A DNA stretch of 64,000 nucleotides from an uncultured Tenacibaculum sp. (GTDB taxonomy: Bacteria; Bacteroidota; Bacteroidia; Flavobacteriales; Flavobacteriaceae): contig CAKZVD010000003.1 in NCBI GenBank assembly GCA_937922085.1, positions 62,001 to 126,000 on the forward strand, given 5' to 3'. Made by a program: the position numbers and the translations under genes. Numbering within the stretch: position 1 is the first letter of the stretch; every line of letters starts with the position of its first letter. This document shows positions 16,245-26,400 of the stretch, piece by piece. Under the pieces are notes generated by a model, which was given only the letters and a program-made list of their open reading frames with translations, was not told the origin of the DNA and ran no database searches.

Positions 16245-16928
16245 TTATATAATGTTAAAACTATTTAATATGGCTTTTCTTAGACGTATGCTTATAGGAA
16301 TTTTATAATCACCTATAATAATTTGATTTTCTGTAATTTTATCTACTTTATATTTTGAGACTATATATGATTTATGTGTTTGAATAAAATTATCTTCTGG
16401 TAGTTGATCTTTAAAACTCTTTAAAGATATATGAGTAATTATAATCTCTTCTAGTGTTACTACTTTAATATAATTTTGCATGGCTTCTACAAATAGAATA
16501 TCAATCATGCGTATTTTTTTAAGCTGTTTTTTACTTTTTAAAAACAAGACTTTATTTTCAGTATCACTATCGTAGTAGTGATTAACTTTATTAACGGCTT
16601 TTAAAAAACGTTCAAATGAAATGGGTTTTACTAAATAATCTAAAACGTTATATTCGAAACTTTCTAGAGCATATTCTTCGTATGCAGTGGTCATAATAAT
16701 TGAAGGCGAGTTTTTTAAGTCTTTTAACCAATCTATACCTGATACCAAGGGCATATTAATATCTAAAAAAATTAAATCGATTTGATTATTTTCTAAAAAG
16801 TGATTTGCTTGAAATACATTCTTACATAGAGCAACAACATTTAAAGACGAAATTTCATTACAATAGTCTAAAATTCCTTCTCTAGCAATAGGTTCATCAT
16901 CTATAATTAAACAATTTAATTCTCTCAT
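16245..16928 (-). CDS. LytTR-family response regulator
   Basis: A 227-residue response regulator: receiver domain (about 1-120, phosphorylated Asp D56 in LIFLDINMP, acidic pair D10/D11) followed by a LytTR DNA-binding domain (about 130-227, with QTHKSYIVSKYKVDKI). LytTR domains bind DNA through beta strands. It is encoded 9 bp after the sensor kinase, a typical Bacteroidota LytS/LytTR pair. The divergent envelope genes beginning at 18123 are plausible targets. A decayed paralogue of its first 39 residues exists at 49024-49143. Confidence 0.85.
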   Translation of the reverse strand: MRELNCLIIDDEPIAREGILDYCNEISSLNVVALCKNVFQANHFLENNQIDLIFLDINMPLVSGIDWLKDLKNSPSIIMTTAYEEYALESFEYNVLDYLVKPISFERFLKAVNKVNHYYDSDTENKVLFLKSKKQLKKIRMIDILFVEAMQNYIKVVTLEEIIITHISLKSFKDQLPEDNFIQTHKSYIVSKYKVDKITENQIIIGDYKIPISIRLRKAILNSFNII

Positions 16929-16937
16929 TTTTGAACG

Positions 16938-17957
16938 TTATAAATTGATGGTAAGCTGTACAGTATGAATATCCTTATCTTTTTTGATGTCTAGTTCATG
17001 CCTATCCGGATATAATAACGATAAACGTTTTTGTACATTGTTTAACCCTATTCCTCCTACTGTATTTTTATAAGTCGATTCATCATAACTATTTACAACA
17101 TATAGATAAAGCTTACCTCCTAACTCTTCAATTTTTATTTTAATAGTATTCGCACTGTCATCTATATGATTACTACAATGTTTAAAAGCATTCTCAATAA
17201 AAGGAATCAATAATAAAGGTGCTATTTTCAATGTAGGATTTTCGGATTTAATATCATAATCCAATTGAATATCTGAGCCTTTTCTAGTTTCTTCAATTTT
17301 AATATACTTTAATACGTAGTCGAGTTCTTTTTCTAATAAAATAGAAGTGTTACTTTCATATAATTGATAGCGTAATAGTCCTGAAAAATGGAGCAACGTT
17401 TGTTTAGCTAAATCGTCATTTTTACCAATCAAATGATAGACACTATTGATACCATTAAATAAGAAATGTGGATTTAATTGCGCCTTTAGATATTTTAATT
17501 CGGTTTTATAGGTTTCTTCTAAAAGTTTATGTCTCAATTTTTCAGACTTTTTGAATGCTATTTTAAGTGCAAAATAAAACCCTGCAGTAACATATACTAC
17601 ATGCACCATTACACCACTTATAAAACCACATAAGTAGGGTTTGTTTATATTAAAATATTCGTACGTAAGTGCATCACCATACGATTCTAAAAGTGTAATA
17701 GCAACTATGAGTAGGATAGTTAGTACATAAAAATTCAATCTTTTTTTCTTTTGATATAGTCTTGGATACAACAAAAATACCTGAACATAAAACAAAACTG
17801 CATTAAAAAATAAGCCGTACGTGTAGGCATAAGTAAGACTCTCATCTGCGGCTGAAAAACCATTCCAATTAAAATCAGACCCTAAAGCAACGAGCCAATA
17901 ATTGAAAAGCCAGAAAAGTATATGTCCTAAGACTAGAGTTACTTTGTTAAAATTCAT
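16938..17957 (-). CDS. LytS/YehU-type sensor histidine kinase
   Basis: A 339-residue membrane kinase: four membrane segments in the first 135 residues, a coiled linker, then a His_kinase domain with the phosphoacceptor H164 in LNPHFLFN, followed by a HATPase_c domain (LLLIPFIENAFKHC for the N box and GGIGLNNVQKRL for the G box). There is no separate sensory domain, so the signal is probably read in the membrane. It forms an operon with the LytTR regulator. The last 14 residues have a decayed paralogue at 49155-49196. Confidence 0.85.
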   Translation of the reverse strand: MNFNKVTLVLGHILFWLFNYWLVALGSDFNWNGFSAADESLTYAYTYGLFFNAVLFYVQVFLLYPRLYQKKKRLNFYVLTILLIVAITLLESYGDALTYEYFNINKPYLCGFISGVMVHVVYVTAGFYFALKIAFKKSEKLRHKLLEETYKTELKYLKAQLNPHFLFNGINSVYHLIGKNDDLAKQTLLHFSGLLRYQLYESNTSILLEKELDYVLKYIKIEETRKGSDIQLDYDIKSENPTLKIAPLLLIPFIENAFKHCSNHIDDSANTIKIKIEELGGKLYLYVVNSYDESTYKNTVGGIGLNNVQKRLSLLYPDRHELDIKKDKDIHTVQLTINL

Positions 17958-18122
17958 TTTAAAGATTTAATACAAAGAAACATATAATTTATTTTGTTAA
18001 AGTCTTTAACAACGATAATCAATCATTTATCAACGGTTGTCAAAATAATATTTTTTGACTGTCATTTTTAGGTTCTTTTGTTCTGTAATTATAGAATATC
18101 ATCAATCATCAAAAAAATCATC

Positions 18123-18699
18123 ATGAAAAAAATCTTAATCACCTTTACTTTTCTACTATTAACATTAGCCTCATCAGGCTAAACGACAAAAACAGCAAGT
18201 GTAGAAAAATCTATGTATGGCATTCAAACAGGATTATTAGGAGCTTGGGTATATAATGAAACGAGATTGACTAATTCAACAGCCCTAATAACGGAAATAG
18301 GTTTTGATTTTGGGGTATGGAAAAGTACTTTTTATAATGACTTTAATGATTTTTTTCTTTTAACATCAGTTATTATAGTAGAACCGAGATTTTATTACAA
18401 TCTAAATAAACGCTCAAAAAAGTCTAAAAGAATCGATGGAAACAGTAGCAGTTTTGTTGCTTTAAATATGAGTTATCATCCAGATTGGTTTGTCATATCA
18501 AAAAAAGACGATTTTCGTATAGTTAGTGATATTTCTATAATACCCACCTGGGGTATAAGACGACATATGGGGAAAACACTTTAATTATAAAACTGGTATT
18601 GATGCTGGCTATACTTATACGTTTGCTAAACAAGCAGGTTACTCTAAAGATAAAAGTGAAATAGAACCTATGCATTTAAGAATTGGATATACATTCTAA
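18123..18699 (+). pseudogene. Envelope protein gene with internal stop and frameshift
   Basis: The frame starts with a clear signal peptide (MKKILITFTFLLLTLASSG) and is cut by TAA at 18180-18182, where CAA (Gln) would restore SSGQTTKTASVEKS. The same frame then continues as a beta-rich protein to 18584, where a one-base excess in the run GGGGAAAA (18569-18576) breaks it. Removing one base gives KHFNYKTGIDAGYTYTF and a natural end LRIGYTF at 18699, typical of outer-membrane barrels. Two independent lesions make a sequencing error unlikely. An alternative start at 18213 would lack any signal peptide. Confidence 0.75.
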
Positions 18700-18760
18700 T
18701 ACAAATAATAAGTAACGTTTAACTAATTCAAATTTTTCATCAAATCAATATATAATTCTA

Positions 18761-19468
18761 ATGAACAAAAAAAATCTCTTTCTAATTTTTATATTTTCAG
18801 TATCAATTGTATTCTCTCAAGAAGATACGACACAGAAAAAAAACAGTTTAAAATTCTCGACTGGTTATACCATTGGCTATCTCAAAAACCTTTCGTTTGC
18901 ACCAGTTTCAAAATACGATTATAGTGCAGTAAATTTTCAATTGGGCTATACGCGAACTACTAAAAGAAATAAATTGGTAGAGTTTCAGCTGGGATTATTT
19001 GACTCTGAACTAGAAACCAATATTATAGCAGAGCCTAATCCACGATACTCAAAAATAGTACTAGACATGTCGTCGCTAAAAAGGGTTTATAATAATTCTA
19101 ATTTTAAAATACATTTAGGTTTACAATCACAGACTAATATCTCTGCTTATTATAAAGGAGATTATTTCGACGTACAACAAAAATTAGGAATTGCTAGTCG
19201 TTTCTCATACGCTTTTACAGACAAACATTTTTTATCCTCTAAGCTTACCATACCATTAGTCCTTTTTAGAGCGTCTAGTTTTGAGGATGGGTTCTATTCA
19301 TTAGGAAAATATCAAAGTTTACTATGGACTACAGAATACAACTACGCACTTTCCGAACATTTTGACATAACAGCTAATTATAATTTTAATTACGATAGAC
19401 TACAAATTTTTGAGGCATATAGAGAACTACAAAATCAATTTAACCTAGGGGTAAACTTTAAATTTTAA
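18761..19468 (+). CDS. Outer-membrane beta-barrel protein
   Basis: A 235-residue protein with a signal peptide (about 1-20, ending VFSQ) and alternating beta strands through to a C-terminal strand FNLGVNFKF, as in Bacteroidota outer-membrane barrels; the general look is that of DUF6268-like proteins. No ligand or activity can be deduced. It lies 3 bp ahead of the M23 lipoprotein gene, so the two are co-transcribed, and it follows a broken barrel-protein gene. This cluster sits divergently from the kinase/regulator pair. Confidence 0.6.
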   Translation: MNKKNLFLIFIFSVSIVFSQEDTTQKKNSLKFSTGYTIGYLKNLSFAPVSKYDYSAVNFQLGYTRTTKRNKLVEFQLGLFDSELETNIIAEPNPRYSKIVLDMSSLKRVYNNSNFKIHLGLQSQTNISAYYKGDYFDVQQKLGIASRFSYAFTDKHFLSSKLTIPLVLFRASSFEDGFYSLGKYQSLLWTTEYNYALSEHFDITANYNFNYDRLQIFEAYRELQNQFNLGVNFKF

Positions 19469-19471
19469 ACT

Positions 19472-20203
19472 ATGAGATATCTAAAATTCGCGTTATATAT
19501 TTTTTCCATTGTTACACTATCCTCATGCACAGATACTTTAATGGGGGATGAAGGAAAACTAGATGAAGACATCTATCTAAACTATCAAACCATTACAGAT
19601 TTAGAATTGCCTTTTGAGGAGGAATGGTACGTAGTTAATGGTGGGAAATCACACCGAGAAGGCGCACATCATTTTATTGGTCGTGGTGGTGGAGAACGCT
19701 ATGCTGTTGATTTTCTTATCCTAAGAGATACAGTGTTAAGTAATGGAGAAGTAAGAGGCATACATTATTCTGGAGATTGGAGGCAAAATGAAAACCATTT
19801 TTGTTTTGGGAAACGCTTGAATGCCCCTGGTGTTGGAAAAGTTATAGAAGTTGTAAATACGATTGCCGATAACCCACCTAGCAATAGTTTCAATATAAAT
19901 CAGCCACCAGGTGGTAATTACGTCGTCATCGACCATTTGAATGGTGAAACCTCAATATTGGCGCATTTAAAAAAAGGATCTATTATAGTTTCTGTTGGGG
20001 ATACAGTAATTAAAGGTCAAGAAGTGGGTAAAGCCGGAAATAGTGGTTCTTCTACCATACCACATTTGCATTACCAATTAGAGGGCACATCAGGTCAGTT
20101 GGGTGGATTAGGACTTCCTGCTCAATTCTTAGATTACTATGAAGATGGCGAATTTGTAGAACGTTCAGAGCCAGTGAGAGGTCAAAAGGTGAAAAAGCAA
20201 TAG
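19472..20203 (+). CDS. M23-family peptidase-like lipoprotein
   Basis: A 243-residue lipoprotein (LSSC lipobox, C19) with a LytM/M23 peptidase fold. The HxxxD-like first metal site lies around GGERYAVDF, and the second is the HxH in IPHLHYQLEG; the strands HLNGETSILAHLKKGS and VGDTVIKGQEVGKAGNSGSS are typical M23 core. M23 enzymes cut peptide cross-links in cell walls or act as docking proteins. The first histidine of the usual HxxxD is not clear (R replaces it), so activity is uncertain. A decayed copy of its last 40 codons is found at 49233-49352. Confidence 0.72.
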   Translation: MRYLKFALYIFSIVTLSSCTDTLMGDEGKLDEDIYLNYQTITDLELPFEEEWYVVNGGKSHREGAHHFIGRGGGERYAVDFLILRDTVLSNGEVRGIHYSGDWRQNENHFCFGKRLNAPGVGKVIEVVNTIADNPPSNSFNINQPPGGNYVVIDHLNGETSILAHLKKGSIIVSVGDTVIKGQEVGKAGNSGSSTIPHLHYQLEGTSGQLGGLGLPAQFLDYYEDGEFVERSEPVRGQKVKKQ

Positions 20204-20398
20204 CTATGAAATAGCTTTAATAAAATTAGTAATGGAGCTATTCAAAATAGCGGAATACAAAACAAGGATATCATTTTCCTAGGAAAGTAAGTGATTGAAA
20301 AGCGTAAAACTAATTAAAGATTCAAAACACTTTCAAAGTAAGTCTCAAAACGAATTAATTCAGAGTTTAAATAACAAAACACCATAAATCAAACAAAC

Positions 20399-21130
20399 AT
20401 GAAAAGCAAAATTTCCCTTTTATTCTTTGTTTTTGGCTGCGTTCTAAATGGAATAAGTCAAGAAGCACCATTAAGTCCTAAGAATAATCCTACTAATATC
20501 GATTTACTTAAATCTGAAACTTATAAAATGTCTTGGTATATGGTTCAAGATTCAACAGAAATTCAAATTGGTACTGTACAAACCGAAATTCAGAAAAACA
20601 AGGATAATATATCTATTATTACTACGGTTGAAATGAAACAATCACCAAGTAAATGGATTGACAGTACAGTGGTTAGCAATAACAATTTTAAACCCATCTA
20701 CCATTCCTCGTATAATCAGCAAAGAGATATGGTTTTGAAGTTTGATAATGAGATAACAGGTTATTATATAGACAAACAAACCAATACCAAAACACGAATT
20801 TCAGAAAAAACAGATAAACCGTTTTTTGACAGCAATTTTTACCCTCAACTAATCAGATTACTTGCTTTAAGGGATGGCTATACAAACACCATTTCTATTT
20901 TTGATTACAACCCCAAATCTAAAATAGGAGTCATTACGGCAACAATAAAGAATACAGAGGAAAAAACAATTAATTTTAAGGGAGAATTAAAAGAGGTTTG
21001 GAAGATTGAAACTACAGATGACATTTCTAATAATAAAGCTATAAGTATCTATTTTATAGATAAGTCAACAAGACAACTGCTAAAGCAAGAAATTGATTTT
21101 GGTGGGCGTAAAATGATAATGAGATTATAA
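20399..21130 (+). CDS. Periplasmic DUF3108-like protein
   Basis: A 243-residue exported protein (signal peptide about 1-20, ending NGISQ) made mostly of beta strands, resembling DUF3108-type periplasmic proteins, which have a lipocalin- or LolA-like open barrel. No catalytic motif. It lies 24 bp upstream of the NAD(P)H oxidoreductase gene on the same strand, but a functional link is not evident. The family call rests on overall pattern only. Confidence 0.45.
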   Translation: MKSKISLLFFVFGCVLNGISQEAPLSPKNNPTNIDLLKSETYKMSWYMVQDSTEIQIGTVQTEIQKNKDNISIITTVEMKQSPSKWIDSTVVSNNNFKPIYHSSYNQQRDMVLKFDNEITGYYIDKQTNTKTRISEKTDKPFFDSNFYPQLIRLLALRDGYTNTISIFDYNPKSKIGVITATIKNTEEKTINFKGELKEVWKIETTDDISNNKAISIYFIDKSTRQLLKQEIDFGGRKMIMRL

Positions 21131-21153
21131 AGTTTGAAAATAACCTTTTACAA

Positions 21154-21747
21154 ATGAGCGTACTCATAATATACTGTCACCCAAGTAAAAAATCTTATAC
21201 CTATGAGGTTTTACAACTGTTGAAATCATGTTTGCAAAAAAAACAGATTGATTTTCAGATTTCAGATTTATATGCCATGAATTTCCAATCTGATATGACC
21301 GAAAGCGAATATCAACGAGAAGGTTTTGCCAATTTGGATGTACCGATACCAGAAGATGTGAAAAAAGAGCATCAAAAAATAGAATGTGCAGATTGCGTAA
21401 TATTCTTATATCCTGTTTGGTGGAGCGATTGTCCTGCGAAACTGAAAGGTTGGTTTGATAGAGTATATTCTGTTGGTTACGCCTATGGTCATGATGAATC
21501 AAAAGATGAAATTCTAAAAATGAAAACGATTCTTAAGGGTATTGTTATTTGTACAGCCGGTTATTCAAATACGTATTTAAATGAAATAGGAATTGCGCAA
21601 AGCATGCGCAATATAATGCTTGATGACAGACTAGGAAAAAGGTTTATACAAAAAGAAATGGTAATTCTGGGTGGAACAAAAGATATTGAAAAAACTAGAT
21701 TAACACATAAAGAAATTATAACAGCTATTGGACTAAAATTAAAATAA
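21154..21747 (+). CDS. NAD(P)H quinone-type oxidoreductase (flavodoxin fold)
   Basis: A 197-residue cytoplasmic flavoprotein of the NAD(P)H:quinone oxidoreductase/KefF-MdaB family. The FMN/FAD-binding start is VLIIYCHPSKKSYTYEVL, and the substrate-side segment FLYPVWWSDCPAKLKGWFDR is characteristic. Members reduce quinones by two electrons to avoid radical formation, or regulate potassium efflux. Its stop is immediately followed by the ATG of the DUF4386 gene (0 bp), so the two are one transcript. Confidence 0.82.
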   Translation: MSVLIIYCHPSKKSYTYEVLQLLKSCLQKKQIDFQISDLYAMNFQSDMTESEYQREGFANLDVPIPEDVKKEHQKIECADCVIFLYPVWWSDCPAKLKGWFDRVYSVGYAYGHDESKDEILKMKTILKGIVICTAGYSNTYLNEIGIAQSMRNIMLDDRLGKRFIQKEMVILGGTKDIEKTRLTHKEIITAIGLKLK

Positions 21748-22395
21748 ATGAAAACTATATCACTTCGTAAAATTACTTTAACAATAAAAATACTTTATCC
21801 ACTATGGATGATTATAGGAATGTTAGCATTAATGTACATCCCGTCTCTATATTATGTGAGAGATAATCCAATTGAAACTTCAAATAATATTAAATCAAAT
21901 GAGATTACTTTCCGTTTAGGAATAGTAGCAAATATTATTACTCAATTGCTAGCGATATTCATCCCAATATTACTTTATTGGTTGTTTAAGTCTGTAAGTT
22001 CTACTAAAGTACAATTAATGCTCATTTTAAACCTAATTGCTGTACCCATTGCTATGTATGGTAATGTACATTTACTTGAAGCGATTGAATTACTTGACAA
22101 TCCAGAGCAAATGATGAGGCACATAAAAATGAGTCATTATGGAATTACAATTGCCTACATATTTTGGGGCTTATGGTTGTTTCCTCTTGGGCAGTTAGCT
22201 ATTAAATCTGGGTATTTTCCAAAAATAATGGGCTATGCTTTGTATGTAGCAGGTATTGGATATCTATTTGGAGCATTTACCGCTATAGTATTCCCAGATA
22301 TGTTATTAATAAGTGAAGTTATGGAAGCACTCACTATTGGAGAAGTTATTTTTATTTTATGGTTTGTTATAAAAGGACCTAAACTAGAGAATTAA
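21748..22395 (+). CDS. DUF4386-like integral membrane protein
   Basis: A 215-residue protein with about six membrane segments, matching the general layout of the DUF4386 family of unknown function (short cytoplasmic N-terminus, paired helices, a conserved HYGITIAYIFWGLWLFPLG segment and a final helix). It is translated directly after the oxidoreductase. A second member of this type is encoded at 49417, next to the ghost of a paralogous locus. Confidence 0.65.
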   Translation: MKTISLRKITLTIKILYPLWMIIGMLALMYIPSLYYVRDNPIETSNNIKSNEITFRLGIVANIITQLLAIFIPILLYWLFKSVSSTKVQLMLILNLIAVPIAMYGNVHLLEAIELLDNPEQMMRHIKMSHYGITIAYIFWGLWLFPLGQLAIKSGYFPKIMGYALYVAGIGYLFGAFTAIVFPDMLLISEVMEALTIGEVIFILWFVIKGPKLEN

Positions 22396-22486
22396 TTATT
22401 TTCAGCTTAAATACCTGTAAATAAGTTATTTGAATGTGTTTATTAGAAAAAGATACTTACTATATTTTTAGATTTAAAACAAACTT

Positions 22487-23170
22487 ATGAAAAAACATTT
22501 TTTATTATTAATTTTTCTTTTAACTATTACTGTAGCTTGTAAAAAAGAAATTAAAACATCAAGTAGTAACAATACAATACTTAATTTTCCCACTAATACC
22601 TTAGAAAACAACCAAGAAATTGTTCAATCCAAATACTACTGTAAAGTTCAATTTGGAAATGAAAAAGAGAATTCTGAATACGAATTAAGAAGTTCTAACG
22701 CATTAAGAAAAGGTACTATGACTACTACTTTTAACATTGTACTTAGCGAAGATATGTATGAAAAGCATCCTTTGGATATCAGTTTTATAAAGGTGAAAAA
22801 TGCAACCAACCCAAAGTTGGTAAAAGGTAAATACAATTTAAGACCTATGACATTAGCTGGCCAAGACACACTATCTTACTTTTCCATTGGTGAAAGAATT
22901 ATTAGTGAAGAAATTTATCAAGATTATAAAGGTACTGCAATGTTAGAAGATTTTCAAGATACTTACGTGCTCTTGCCTAAAGAGCTTAATGAGTTGAACA
23001 TCTTATCGGTTAAGGATGTTGGTAACTTAGAAGATGATTTGTATTACAAAACAGGAAAACAAGAAGTTAAGGGTAATGCTATAGTAACTTTGTTTAGGAT
23101 TTCAAACGAACAAAAATTAAAATTTAGGATTGATTTTTATTGTCTTCATGATTGGAGTATCAGTAAATAA
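22487..23170 (+). CDS. Hypothetical lipoprotein
   Basis: A 227-residue lipoprotein (LTITVACKK, C18) with a short Ser/Asn-rich linker and a beta-rich body. I recognise no domain. A Bacteroidota lipoprotein with Lys right after the Cys (CKKE) is likely to stay in the periplasm rather than be surface-exported, but this is inference. It stands alone between the DUF4386 gene and a small lipoprotein-like frame. Confidence 0.55.
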   Translation: MKKHFLLLIFLLTITVACKKEIKTSSSNNTILNFPTNTLENNQEIVQSKYYCKVQFGNEKENSEYELRSSNALRKGTMTTTFNIVLSEDMYEKHPLDISFIKVKNATNPKLVKGKYNLRPMTLAGQDTLSYFSIGERIISEEIYQDYKGTAMLEDFQDTYVLLPKELNELNILSVKDVGNLEDDLYYKTGKQEVKGNAIVTLFRISNEQKLKFRIDFYCLHDWSISK

Positions 23171-23222
23171 AATTCTACAAGCAGATATAATTTATCAAGT
23201 AATATTATATATCTAATTGAAA

Positions 23223-23363
23223 ATGAAATGTATGATAATTTTTCTGGGTACTGTTTTTTCGAGTTGCACAAATAAAAGCACAAAAAATGAAAGTATAAAA
23301 ATAGAGAGTGAATTTAATGAAAATGAGGTGAAATGGTTCAACATTTTTGAAATACGCGATTAG
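23223..23363 (+). CDS. Very small lipoprotein-like ORF (46 aa)
   Basis: A 46-codon frame with a short hydrophobic start and a lipobox (FSSC, C15), then a charged tail ending NIFEIRD. It may be a genuine small lipoprotein or the truncated start of a lost gene; the 130 bp after it contain no continuation that I can see. The rest of the interval 23171-23493 holds nothing recognisable. Confidence 0.35.
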   Translation: MKCMIIFLGTVFSSCTNKSTKNESIKIESEFNENEVKWFNIFEIRD

Positions 23364-23493
23364 TTCGCTTCTTTAATATTGTTTTAAGTGCTCATGAATG
23401 CAAAAAAGCATTTCTCAGGAAACATTCGAATTACATTTAAATCATTTTTAAAATCATCAAAACTTTAATAATATTCAAATTCAATCATGTAAC

Positions 23494-26400
23494 TTACTTC
23501 TTTTTTGCTTTCTTCATAGAAACTTTAAAATCATCAATATTCCCATGTAATTTTAAATTTAAGTATTTTACTTTCTTCTTAGGATCAACTTCTATAATTT
23601 CATCCTCTTCTACTTTATTTCCACTATTTTTTTTACTACTAAATAATTTATATAAAACAGCTTTCCTAACGATTTTCCAGGGAATTCTTAAGTAATATTC
23701 AATATTATTATTTAGATCTTGTGTTCCCGATAATTCCATATGTCCTAATGTAGATTCAATCGTCATATTAGGGATATTTATGCGTCCATTAATGATATCT
23801 ATATGATTTTGAATGGTATCAAATTTGATGTTTTTAAGATTTTTATCTCCCATATAACTAGATAACATTTTCATAGGTTCATAATTTTGTAATTTTCCAT
23901 TAAAAACTTTTACATCCATATGAATTTCAGACTGATCTAAATCTGGCACTAAATCAGGATAGATTCTAATTTTTCCAGTTATCGTGGAAGAAACATGTCC
24001 TTTTAAATTATCTGAAACCAAATGATCCTGCCCAAAATTTTCAAACTTAAATAAGAACTTATCAAGATCAATCTTAGTGGTTTTTATATTCGGTTTCATA
24101 TAAATTTTCTTCGGATTGCTACCGTTAAAGTAACCAGACATATTAAAATTACCTCCAGCCGCATTCATATGCAATGTATCTACATAAATGTAATGATTTT
24201 GAGTGGTACGTAAACTTGCTTTTATATCCTGCAAATCAATTCGTTGATAAATAAAATGATCTAAATCTACATCAAATTTCATATCAGTAAATGGTAGCTT
24301 ATACAAATTAAAAGCATCTGCATGTGCTGCAACATCTGCAGTTTTTGATTTTACAGTTATTGTTGCCTTCTCTGTTGTTTCATCTGGAGGAAATAGTTGG
24401 TCATAATCAATATAATTTGCTTTAAAGCTAAGATTATTGTCTCTTTTTTTAATGGCTTCATTATCTCCTAAATAATAGTTTAAGCCTATATTAAAAGAAG
24501 TTCTTCCTATTTTACCTATAAAATCTTTCACTACAAGATGGTCATCTTCATAATGAAAATCACCAGTAAATCGTTCAAATCGTAATGGATGTAAATGCAT
24601 TTTGGTATTCAGCTTGTCTAACTCTAAATCTATAGAATGTAATGCTGATGCTTTATAATGCATACTAGAATTTACATGCAATGCCAGTTTTTCAAATTCT
24701 TCATGTCTATATTCTTCAGGAACATAATTTTCACCTTGATAAGAGAAAATGTCTTCCAAACGCAATAAGTCTGAAGTTAAAGTAATATCTAAATCTACAT
24801 CACCATTCAATTCTTTTTGCATCCAAAAACCATAATTATGTGCAAGTCCGTTAAAATGAAAATCGGAATCATCAATAAAACCCGTAAAATCTTTGATTTT
24901 AAGATCTTCATCATCGATTAATACATCTACATGAAAATCGTGTAATTTATGTGGATAATGCTTTAGTTGTGCATTTAAACTATCTACAAAAAATTCTCCT
25001 TTAGGTAAATATTTCCTTTCTGTAAAAGCATTTGCTAAAGCTTTAAATGAAAACCCAGCACTCAAATCTTTGATTTGTTCATCTATACCTGTAGGTATAC
25101 TATCAGTAGCTGTAAATTTTGTGAGTTCAGCAATATCTAATAGATTCGATTTAATATCTGCATGTGCGACTACTGGGGAGGCTTCATGATGCACAATAGC
25201 AGGTAAATCTGATAAATAACCAGTTATTGAAATATCAGATTCCCCTAAAAGCATATCAAATTGATTAAGTGTCGCTTTCTTTCCATTCATTACTATATGT
25301 GCATTCAGTTTTTTTAATGGTGCGGGAAGATCTTTGGAAGATAAACTTAGGCTATCAATTTTTAACTCACTAAAATAAGCCTGATTCAATTTACTGAGTG
25401 CTTGTTCTGGGTTATCAATATCTATAATATCATGAAAATTCATTTTTAATGAAACATTTCCTGATGTAATATTTACTTCATCTAAATTTAAGAAATCAGT
25501 CATAAATTCAAGATTGAAGTCTGCATTTAATTGCATATCTATTTCTGGTTTATCAAAATTATTGATTACGACATTTCCTGAAAATTTTCCTTTTTCTAGT
25601 TTCGCTGTCATATCCTCTAACGAGAATGTTGTTGTACGAGAATTACGGTCATTACCATTGGTAAAATGTCCTTTAAATCCCATATCTTTTACTCGTTTAC
25701 CTTTATCTGTATTTTCTAAAAAAGCTTCACTTGCTCCAAAATTCACATCAAAAAAAGGTGCTTGTTGATTCAGTGTAGGTCCTTTAACTAGTGCATTAAA
25801 ATAGATTTTTCCTGCATTTTTATAACGTTCTAAAACTGGTATAAGATCCTCTGGAGCAAAGGCTATAAGCATATCAAAATTTGGCTTCGTACCCCTTATT
25901 TTAAGATCAAGATCTACATCGTTTTTTGTATCTATTTTTCCTTCTAACTCAAAATCACCATGTTCCATAGTAACCCCAGAAGGTTCAATGGTAAGTAATC
26001 CAGTATCTTTATTCAAACTAAGATCTGTATGAAGATCAAAGTGTTTGTGTTTTATATAAGTAGTATCACCATTATTTATTAAATTCATTTCAAACTTAGT
26101 ATCAATATGCCCTGAAATAACTTTATTATCCATATTGAAACCACCATCTGCCTCATAAATAAATGTTTCTAAGTCTGTATTTTGACCTTCATCTTTTTTG
26201 TGGATATCTAAATTGTTTAATTTAATTTTTTGAAGCTTAAAATCTATTGGTTCTTCACTTTCTGTTTCATCAAAGGATTTTAATGCATTTAAAAGATTTA
26301 GACTTTTATCTTCATGAATTACAATATCAAAAAAACCGTCTTCTACAATTAATGATTTAAGGGTATAATTTCCTTCTAAAATATCCCACAAATTAAATCC

